NCBI RefSeq assembly: GCF_000143415.4
Contig: NW_003314274.1
Span: forward strand, 1,635,775-1,699,774
Direction of reading: 5' to 3'
Length of the DNA stretch: 64,000 bases
DNA from: Selaginella moellendorffii
Taxonomy: Eukaryota > Streptophyta > Lycopodiopsida > Selaginellales > Selaginellaceae
The notes under the pieces were generated by a model, which had not been told where the DNA came from, searched no databases, and saw nothing but the letters and a program-made list of their open reading frames with translations. Positions 56,231-64,000 of this stretch are shown one piece after another; the first letter of the stretch is position 1; each line of letters opens with the position of its first letter. The position numbers and the translations under genes were made by a program.

Positions 56231-57166
56231 CTATCCTGCGAGAATTTTTTTCACGATCACATCCCCACCAGTGCTAGAAAACTTCCTTTTTACTCCGCAA
56301 TGCCTCCTCCTGTGTGGCATTGCTGTTAAGATCTCCCCACTACCACAATGCTTGACGATCCAGGGATGTGCAAGCACAGCATCTAGAGTCACCCTCTTGC
56401 TCTGCTCCACAGCTAGCATTCCCTGGATGAGATCCTCTGCTTCACATGATGCCAAATCACTCGGGAATGCTCCGGCTCTCAAAAAATCAAATTCGACTCT
56501 CGATCGATACCCACTCAGCAGCTCGTACGCAATGACTCCCAGCCCCCACACGTCCACGGCCGCCGTGTAACTCGCTCGTGGTCCTCGGGCTCCATCACTC
56601 TTCACCGCTACCACCTCGGGTGCCATGTACTTTGCTGTTCCACAATACTGCCGCATATCCCACTGCTTGTCCGTGGCCATGCCAAAATCTCCAATCACCA
56701 CTTCGTCCACTGCAGTGGCGTTGAGCCTCTCAAAGATGTTGTGAGGCTTGAGATCGCGGTGGACGACCCCTCTCGAGTGCATCCACTTGAGTGTCTCTGC
56801 TAGCGTTTTAATAGTCTTGGCTGCTTCTTCCTCAGTCACTGCCCCTCCATGGATCAATCGCTCTGCCAAGCTAGGGCCGCAAAGCTCCATCACGATGGTC
56901 CCATAGCACCTCCCGCCCTCTCTCTCCCTCACAAAATCCTCAAAGGCGACGACTCCAGGGCAGACGCGAAGCTTAGACATGAGCCGAGCTTCGTTCTCGC
57001 CATTCCTCATCGATTCAACCAATTTCCCCGCATACTTCTTGCCAGCCCTGCGACGAGCACTCAACAAATAGACCTGCCCTTCGCCGCCAGATCCCAGCTT
57101 CTCACCCCGCCTGTACAGCTTGAGGAGCTCACCACAGTCGTCCTCCCCAAACTCGCACGCCACCAT
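56231..57166 (-). CDS. CDPK/PPCK-like cytoplasmic Ser/Thr kinase, intact copy
   Basis: Intronless 311-aa kinase from ATG 57,166, a stand-alone catalytic domain without EF-hands, like PEP carboxylase kinases and other members of the CDPK/SnRK superfamily; the substrate is unknown. Key parts: glycine loop GSGGEGQVYLL, Lys in GKKYAGK, HRDLKPHNIF, GDFGMATDKQW, activation segment CGTAKYMAPEV, and the C-lobe VDVWGLGVIAYELLSGY and HPWIVKH. The copy at 32,626 has a stop in the activation segment, so this is the functional candidate. It belongs to the inverted segment 54,669-59,194 and keeps about 200 bp of matching upstream DNA, so its promoter may have moved with it. Confidence 0.9.
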   Translation of the reverse strand: MVACEFGEDDCGELLKLYRRGEKLGSGGEGQVYLLSARRRAGKKYAGKLVESMRNGENEARLMSKLRVCPGVVAFEDFVREREGGRCYGTIVMELCGPSLAERLIHGGAVTEEEAAKTIKTLAETLKWMHSRGVVHRDLKPHNIFERLNATAVDEVVIGDFGMATDKQWDMRQYCGTAKYMAPEVVAVKSDGARGPRASYTAAVDVWGLGVIAYELLSGYRSRVEFDFLRAGAFPSDLASCEAEDLIQGMLAVEQSKRVTLDAVLAHPWIVKHCGSGEILTAMPHRRRHCGVKRKFSSTGGDVIVKKILAG

Positions 57167-57329
57167 CGCTCGCCAATTTTTTGACCTAGCTTCTCGCTAA
57201 CGGGTACAAATCGACGGCTGGAATCGCGTTTAATCGACGGTGACGATCTTGTGAAAGACGGAAGCCCTAACCTGAATTTATTTCAAAACATTAGTCTGGA
57301 TATACGCATGCATCCTGTGTTTTACACGC

Positions 57330-57590
57330 TCTGTTGTGCCGCAGTGGCTCCTGCCGGATCAACCGCCCTCAAAGCACCACCAGCGCTATCAGAGCATTCA
57401 CAAGGGACCAGCGGGATCACGACCATGTCTCCAATCAAAGGCCTGTACCTTGGCTCCGACTGGACGCATAGAACAGCAACAGAAGCGACCTAAAGAGGAA
57501 GAGGAAGCGCACTTACTTGGAAGAGTTGCTTCAAGTTGACAATATCCTTGATTGCAGCATCCACAATGAGGGTAAACCTGGTGCGGTCGC
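57330..57590 (-). pseudogene. Copy of receptor kinase exons 9-10
   Basis: On the minus strand this matches exon 9 (from about 32,064), intron and exon 10 of the receptor kinase at 30,338-32,407. It reads [24 protein letters not shown], then ..[18 protein letters not shown] and [15 protein letters not shown] before a TAA. Splice sites are preserved in outline. The start of the copy is joined to the copied exon 3 of the unknown gene, not to receptor kinase exon 8. Confidence 0.85.
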
Positions 57591-57828
57591 TCAGTTTCGG
57601 TGTCCTCTTGAGCATGTCGATGACGGTACGCAAATCAAATGCCCCGGATACGAGCCCAGCAGCAACGACAAAATATTTGAAGAGCGTCCACCACGAATTA
57701 GCCCGCTTTTCTGCCTTCCAGGCAGCCTTGCAATTCCTGGAGCACACACATTCTCACGTCTAACATGTCAAACAAATTAAAGCTTCTTGCAATAGCAAAC
57801 CTTGACACCGTCACAAAGAACAAACATC
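57590..57828 (-). pseudogene. Copy of unknown-gene exon 3 region
   Basis: Matches about 40,503-40,723 (end of exon 2, intron and exon 3 of the 39,071-41,127 gene) on the minus strand. A single inserted base near the GRKA segment shifts the frame. After that SWWTLFKYFVVAAGLVSG and LRTVIDMLKRT are clear. The match stops at position equivalent to 40,723, where receptor kinase exon 9 begins. Confidence 0.85.
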
Positions 57829-58530
57829 TTCGTCAGTGAGCAATGTGAGTTATTTTGCTTGTCGTAATGCCTGTAGGACCTTACCCGAATCAACAACAGT
57901 ATACTTATGGCCAGGCCCCAGTGTGTCCGATTCTTTGAGCTGTATGGTATATCGATGTCAAAAAAAGTGAACCTGGTGTGAAAGAGGGCTGAGAAAAAAC
58001 CGTAGACAACGCGTCAGAAAAGCAAACCTTCCGATGTTTACCTTTTATTAGAGAGCCATCTTTCCCGTAGATGCAGCAAGTATTGTAGAGATGATCGCCA
58101 CGTCATTCCGCTATGGAGCCACCGATTATGGTAACCTCCTTACTCTTTGCCATGTCCGAAAGCATTTTGGAAGAGGGAGAATCGCCTGCATAGATTGGAA
58201 AGCTCGCGTTTGAGTATGGACAATTCCCCATTTCCTGTAAGACATTCTCCTTATGACTGAACAGAGAACTACAAAACTTAACTAGAAGAAGGATCAGCTT
58301 GCTGCCGCCATCAGCAGCCGTCTGGATAGCTTCACGAGCATGCCTGATGTTCTGTTCCTTGTCTGCGTAAATCGAAAGATGACAAACGGCGAGCTTGAAC
58401 TGCCAGAAAAACGAAAATAATGTGCAGATGGCACTAAAACTTCCACTCACCTTGCTCCTGCACGCGCGGTGGTCACAACTCAAAACATCCCCGTTGGATC
58501 TCGTCCTGCAATCCAAGGAACCTCTTAAAA
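57828..58530 (-). pseudogene. Broken copy of omega-amidase 5' half
   Basis: Matches about 37,255-38,110 with exon 1 almost deleted. Exons 2-4 are recognisable: [30 protein letters not shown] and [13 protein letters not shown]. The catalytic Cys half is missing. It is joined at about 57,828 to the unknown-gene copy through a deletion of sequence equivalent to 38,110-40,503, with a few matching bases at the joint. Confidence 0.85.
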
Positions 58531-59194
58531 CAAAACGAAGTGGCTATATAGCAACCACATTACCTGTGGCCATGGTAACCTTGCCACCTTGTCGGGAATC
58601 CCTACTCTATCCGAATTGCCGCTTCCATGTACAACAAAAGCACCACCACAACCAAGTAGCACTTTGCTCTCGTCTTAAGCCATCCCCGAGTTCAGTCCAG
58701 ACGGTCGACCAAAACTGAGAATGGAGCATCTCAATCTGCTGATAACGTTTCTCCTCCAGAGGTTGACGTTGTGTTGGAGCAGGCCATGCTAGTCTCCCGG
58801 GAGCACGACGCTTGCACAAAGAAGGCGTCACATTCTAGCTGCTTGAAGCGTCCGATGGAGTTGGAGATCGAGTGAGAAGTGACACCGTCCAAGGCTACGT
58901 CCCGGACAGGGGCTTCCAGATCTTCATATCCGCATATCCGGAGGCTGCAGAAGTTCTCGCCTACCATGCGCTGGAGCTCAAGAACTTTTATGCTGGAGCC
59001 TTTGTCTGGTTTGACGTATGGTTTCACTAAGTTGCAGACCTGGTTACTGTCGCTTGGTAATCCGATTGGTACTGTCCTGGACAAAATCGTCGTTGGCATT
59101 GTCACGCTTCAAGCAGCATCACAACCATTTGAGAAACTTCTCTCAGCACCTGAAGTAGAGATCGTAGAAAAGTTGAAGACCGACAGCTTTTCCT
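58530..59194 (+). pseudogene. Broken copy of FAD oxidoreductase 5' part
   Basis: Matches about 36,513-37,200 of the oxidoreductase gene. The start codon is lost (ATG to ATA), and deletions remove the FAD-fold glycine motif. Recognisable parts include LYPNCRFHVQQKHHHNQ, GYVPDRGFQIFISAYPEAA in a shifted frame, and QPFEKLLSAPEVEI. The match ends sharply at about 59,194, the right-hand border of the inverted copy. Confidence 0.85.
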
Positions 59195-59985
59195 TTTCTC
59201 TTTTAAGCCTAATCACCATACTCCAGCTATTCAAGCCAAATTACGTTGCTTACAACTTTCAACTCACTATTCATACCACTCACCACTCATACTATGCCCA
59301 CACTGTTTGTAGCTTGCCACTCATCTCGCTCATGCTGCTTACAATAGATAGATCGAAACTCATAGCTTGCATATAGTCATTGTAAACTTAGCATAAGGGA
59401 TAATATAGAAGATGACATGTATCAAAAGGAATATTCTCACAAGACATTTAGTTTGCATTTGAGCTGTAGGACCTTTCAAGTGGTTCATAGCTTCACTAGT
59501 AAATTAGCTAAAAAAGAGAGAGAGAAGGTTTTGGATCCACCTAATGTGTGAGATTGTGGATGGCAAGAACACTGGGAATCTTTGTACAAAGAGTGAATCA
59601 AGATTGCCAAATGAAAACACATTCATGCAATGCTTGAGAAAATAGATTAAAAAACACTCATATACTAAAAAAATTTAGGACTTCATCCCCAGCATCACCT
59701 AGAATGCTGCAACACTTAATTGCATTGCAACCAATTAATCAATATGAAAGACCCAGCTTGTCTCTAATATCATTCAAGGGTATTTCTAATCAGTCACATA
59801 TGCTGCATAATAATCTTTATAGTCAAGTATGATGGGAAGTTCATCCTGTTCTATAATCATATTAGACATATAAAGAAATGCATTAGTGTACATGAGTAAC
59901 AATTATCTTCAATGTTTCTTGTTGAACTCTAACTTTTGATTAGGATCCATACTAATGTTTAAGGAAAAAATATCTAGAAATAAAT
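59195..59985. other. AT-rich spacer left of the gypsy element
   Basis: No gene or recognised repeat. AT-rich, with a short (AG)n tract near 59,515. It may contain the end of the element's LTR. Confidence 0.4.
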
Positions 59986-60165
59986 ATTGTGAGTGCATGG
60001 AATATAAAAAGGGAATATAGAAATGTGCATATCAATTAGCCCAAAAACCCTAGCTTATATACATGAGCGAGTGATCCGGATTAAAACCAATCCGACGGCT
60101 ACCAAAATCCCATTACGCTAATATTAGTATACGGCATTGTAGCCGTACACTTAGCCTTTACATCA
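59986..60165 (-). mobile_element. 3' LTR of the gypsy element (left limit unsure)
   Basis: On the minus strand a purine tract (gagaggagggga, 60,167-60,178) is followed by TG at 60,165, the arrangement of polypurine tract and LTR start. A TATA box (gtatataagc, about 60,053-60,062) lies ~105 bp inside. The far end of the LTR was not found; the value given is a guess at a CA end. No matching second LTR is present in the window. Confidence 0.45.
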
Positions 60166-63100
60166 TCCCCTCCTCTCGGAATAATGAAAGACCATCAGGG
60201 TTCTCTTGTAGATGGGCCAGGATCTGGAGGAACATTAGGAGGAGGCAATGGCAAATCTATACATGGTATTAACCGCTCTTGATCCCTTTGTATGAAGCGC
60301 TGCACATGCACAATCGCTAAAGGATTGGCCTGCTAGATGTCATGCCGAACCTCATAAACTTGTGGTCCAACTTGCCGCAACACCCGATACGGTTCTTTCC
60401 ACTGTGCAAGGAGCCCCTTAGATAAACCATGTGCCGTAAGATGGGGAAAACAGACTAACACAAAATCATCCACTTTGTACTCTGTAGGTGGATGATGATG
60501 GGAGTTGTAGAGCCATTGTTGTCCCACTTGTATGTGGCCTAAGTGTTCGGCAGACTCTGCTCGGACAAGTGGAAGAATGCTTGTCAAATATTGATGACCT
60601 AGCCTCTGCAACTCGTGGCAATCGCGAAGGTAAACCCAGCTCCGTTGGTAATATTGGATCATAACCATATAGGAGTTTATATGGTGAAGCACCAATAGAA
60701 CTCTACACCCCAGTGACATATGCATACCGAAAAGACGGCAAATAACCATCCCAATCTGAATGCTGAAAGTTCACATACTTCGCAATCATCCCCTTGAACG
60801 TCCGAACGAGCCGTTCCACTAGACCGTCTGATTGTGGATGATAAGCACTCGTGAAAGTGTGGCAAATCCCCAACCGAGACGTCAAAACATGAAATGCCTC
60901 AACCATAAATGCGGGACCATTATCTGAAAGAATTCGCTTTGGACAAGAATGCTGGAACACCACTCGATTGAGGAGGAATTATCCAACAGCAGTTGCAGAG
61001 GCGCTAGCAAAAGCACTAACTTCCACCTAACGAGTCAAATAGTTAGAAGCAATAATAATATACTCATTGCCAGCAGTCGACTGTGGAAAAGGTCTCATAA
61101 GATCAAATGCCACCAACTCAAACGGACAGGAAAACTGCAATTGACTCCAACCGTCCTTCCATAGCCCAAGGGGGAGTATTACGAGCTTGGCACCAAACGC
61201 AGCTATGCACATATCGGATAATATCACGTCGCATCTCCGGCCAATAAAAAGACCTGCGTAGCTTCTCAATTACACGACAATGTCCCATATGCCCACCTAG
61301 AATAGGAGAATCATGGTAAGCATGAAGAAACTGTGGAATAAAGATAGAAGGCACCACCAGTCATAAATGATCATCAGGATCTGTCCCCACAAAATAAAGA
61401 AGGCCATCTTCAAAATGATATTGAGAATGTAAATGCCGGAAAGACAAGTCATCAGCAAGTGATGTAGAATTCTCAAACCCATCTCGAAGCCTTCGAATCC
61501 AAGGCTCAATCTTTTAAGCCTCGTGAACTTCATCAAACAAAGGTAGATCTTGCTCTGCACCTTGTGGACACTAAATGTCGGCCATCGGTACTTGCCAGTA
61601 CCCAGAAGCAAGATCTAGCTTGGTGAACTAATGACTTCGCCCCAGATGATCCAAGAGATCAGCAGTGTGAGGAAGAGGGTACACATTCGGGATTGTTACG
61701 TCATTTAACGAACGATAGTCGATGCAAAAATGAATACTCCTATCAAGCTTCGTCACAAGATGAGGTTCACATGCCCAAGGACTCTGCGACTTCCGAATAA
61801 CACCCTTCTCCAACATCTCCTTGACATTTGCATGTAAAATCTTGATCTCCTGTGGTGACCGACGACAAATAGGAACCTTCATTGGACGAGCATCCCCAGT
61901 TGGAATCGGATGACGTGTGGCAATCTTGGCTCCAGACGATAGGTCAAAGTCAAAGAGATTAGAATATTCCTTCATAAGCCGATCAACTACTGCAACACAA
62001 AGATCGTCGGAGGGATCGGAAAAGGGAAGAGCAGAACAAGATGGAAACATAGGAGGAAATAGTGGGGAAACAAAAGTAATGGAAGCAGAGGTAGAAGTAG
62101 AGGGATGAAGAGGTATGGAAGTGAGAGGAATGGATGAAACATAAGGAAGTATGAGACAAGGGGGAGAAGCCTCAAAGTCACACTTGGCATGATTGCGTTG
62201 CAACCAATCCATACCAAGAATGAGGTCAAAAGCTTGACTCGGCACCACCCGCAACGACTACAACTCAAGCTCGAGATCGCCCACACACACAACCAGGTCT
62301 GCCTCATCCCGTGCACATGCATGTATACGGCCGTTGCCATAAAGAATGAAAACTAGTTCCGCCGCACGACGCAAGTGTAGACGATAATGTGTGGTAACAG
62401 GTCGAGCAATAGAAGATAAACTCGAACCTGTATCAACCAACACAGAGAGAATAATAGGAGACTTCTTGTTATAAAGACGACCTTGGAAAGTAAACACTGG
62501 ATGAACTGGTGCCGAGTGAACCCCTTCATGATACTCCCGAAAGAAATATGGAGGGGTCACTGACTTATTCGCGCAAGATCCCTCTGTTACTCATGCGACT
62601 CCTCGTTTCCCGAATGCATCTCAGTGTCCAAACCTTCCATTGCAACAGCACCAACGGGACATTGCTGATGCCAAGGTCTCCACCAGGAAATGGAGGTCGC
62701 CAGTCCGGAAAATGCCGACAACGCCGATAAGTATGACCAACTTCATCACATGCCCAGCAACGAACATCACGGCCATGACCATGTCCTCACCCTTGACCTT
62801 GGACTCGAGCAGCAACAACATCAACCTCCATTGGAACAAGACCATCACCCACAGGAAGTGGAGCTGAAAGACGTGCAACGAGAAGTGGAAGAGGTGACGT
62901 TTCATAACGTTGTGCCAAGTGAAGAGCATCGTCAAGGGTGGCAGGAGCAAGTGCATGCACAAGTCCGACAAGATCTTGACGAAGTGCTAGCCACAACATT
63001 CCTAGCTTGATCCGCTCCGACATATGTGGCTCCGCACGAAGCAAAAGACTTCGGAAACAAACACCAAATTGCATCACTGACTCAGATGGCCCTTGGCGAA

Positions 63101-63390
63101 AACGATGCAATTGTTGGAAAACATCATCACAGTCATTTGCATGTCCGAAGGCGCGTTTGAAGACATCCGGAAGAACACTCCAATCCCCGCAAGTGGCTGC
63201 TCCCAAACCATTGTACCATTGCAATGCCGTCCCTTGGAGACACATGGGAAACTCACGCAAACGTCAAGCATCATCCCAAGAATGATATGTGGCAATCACC
63301 GTAAAGTGATCGAACCAATGGTACACATCATCCCCAGGATTCCTGCGAATGAACTCCGGCCGAACGATAGGATTGTGTAGCGCACGTGGT
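60166..63390 (-). mobile_element. Degenerate Ty3/gypsy retrotransposon body
   Basis: Internal region with domains in gypsy order on the minus strand: gag, CCHC knuckle, protease, reverse transcriptase, integrase. Gag (about 62,787-63,385) has REFPMCLQGTALQWYNGL; the knuckle CWACDEVGHTYRRC is at about 62,715-62,765; protease has VLVDTGSS (about 62,430). Reverse transcriptase starts PMKVPICRRSPQEIKIL and reaches FTKLDLASGYWQVPM (about 61,590). Its catalytic YxDD part and RNase H are missing. Integrase has the HHCC finger (HMGHC..CVWCQ, about 61,175-61,300) and SDNGPAF..YHPQSDGLVERL (about 60,800-60,930), ending near 60,336. Stops and frameshifts make it inactive. Confidence 0.9.
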
Positions 63391-64000
63391 TTTGACCCTT
63401 TATCCTATGGTGATTTACCATAGGATAACACCATGAAGCAGAACCTAAACCCTCTTTGTGCCACGTGATAGATGCCACATGTCACATGCCACGTGTCCAT
63501 GCCACGTGTCCATAGGAACCCGAGGTTCAGGGCCTTGGGCCACTGAACGAAGGAATAATGCCAAACTCCCAAGCATGGAGCCAAGGAGTGATGGAACCGG
63601 ACCACAAAGCAACTCCCGAGCATTTAGCCCAAGGAGCGAAGGGACAGGAGCCCGAAGCGACATGGAACAGTCCTAAAGCAACCAGCATCCTAATGCCAGG
63701 ACCAGCACGCAAAACGAAGCCAAACGGAGTCTGGCACTATTTTTGCATACCGGTGGCCTAACGTGAGGATATGGGTACTCCACCAGTTAGCATGGAATGG
63801 AACTTGGGCTTAGACCCAAGCCGGATGCAGAACAAGGACAGGCACGCAAGCGAGAGCTAGACTATGCCTCAGGTTGGTCGGCCATGCCCGACCTACCCAC
63901 TATCCCTACTATACATTTGGAACCCCCCACAGCCCCCCCTCCCTTGAGGAACACACGCTTTGGGCTTTCACCCCAAGCCTCCCTTAGTATTAGGAGTTAG
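63391..64000. mobile_element. Second LTR-like repeat, cut by window end
   Basis: Non-coding, GC-richer relative of the decayed pieces at 11,130-11,645. It abuts the gag frame directly with no primer-binding site visible, and does not match the LTR at the other end of the gypsy body, so it is probably a different element or a rearranged piece. Repeated CCACGTGTCC/CACATG words occur at about 63,462-63,510. Confidence 0.5.
63401..63427. other. Perfect 10-bp hairpin in the LTR-like repeat
   Basis: TATCCTATGG, a 7-base loop, then CCATAGGATA: a perfect inverted repeat. The decayed relative at 11,601-11,627 keeps 8 of 10 pairs, so the feature belongs to the family. Its role is unknown. Confidence 0.7.

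Noticed and set aside
1-64000. CRISPR array, bacterial operons or phage genes
   Set aside because: Introns, plant gene families and a gypsy element show nuclear plant DNA; no regularly spaced short repeats were seen.
1-64000. tRNA or rRNA genes
   Set aside because: I looked for typical B-box words such as GGTTCGA with a plausible acceptor stem and found none I could support.

Overview
The window looks like nuclear DNA of a seed-free vascular plant, most probably a lycophyte such as Selaginella moellendorffii. The plant genes are split by very short GT-AG introns, usually 45-75 nt, and intergenic spacers are often only 90-200 bp. Receptor kinases, PPR fragments, a microbial-type terpene synthase relic and a photosystem II gene (PsbX) all occur. 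The species is inferred from gene style; no marker in the window proves it.

Layout. 1-3.8 kb: broken tandem copies of a unit pairing SMC3 fragments with the 3' part of an LRR receptor kinase. 3.8-6.8 kb: the intact receptor kinase. 7.4-14.5 kb: a strikingly AT-rich, gene-free island built of old repeats whose differences from a GC-rich relative at the right end of the window are mostly C-to-T or G-to-A. 15.6-18.4 kb: matrix metalloproteinase and fibrillarin. 18.4-21.7 kb: relics of a PPR gene, a terpene synthase and a strictosidine-synthase-like gene. 22-26.3 kb: chitinase, an intact strictosidine-synthase-like gene and an mTERF4-like gene. 26.7-32.4 kb: UBP1-type RNA-binding protein and a receptor-like kinase. 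32.6-35.7 kb: a kinase with a stop codon, then a mosaic of gene fragments. 35.7-41.1 kb: plastid FAD oxidoreductase and omega-amidase (head-to-head), then an uncharacterised gene. 43.5-46.7 kb: CLAVATA1-like receptor kinase. 48-54.4 kb: a dense housekeeping block of PsbX, proteasome RPT1, SDH1 and MsrB. 54.7-59.2 kb: an inverted and circularly permuted partial copy of the 32-41 kb segment. 60-64 kb: a degenerate Ty3/gypsy element and a second LTR-like repeat.

The genes do not form one pathway. Functional themes are receptor signalling (three receptor-like kinases plus two copies of one cytoplasmic kinase), organelle functions (SDH1, PsbX, MsrB, mTERF4, FAD oxidoreductase), RNA work (fibrillarin, UBP1) and proteostasis or wall/defence enzymes (RPT1, metalloproteinase, chitinase).

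The most interesting structure is the 54.7-59.2 kb copy. Its segment order (FAD oxidoreductase - omega-amidase - unknown gene exon 3 | receptor kinase exons 9-10 - kinase - WD40 fragment) is the 32-41 kb order joined end to start and opened elsewhere. This is what re-insertion of a circular DNA intermediate, or the remains of a tandem duplication, would leave. The only intact reading frame in the copy is the kinase, which at the resident locus is interrupted by a stop codon.
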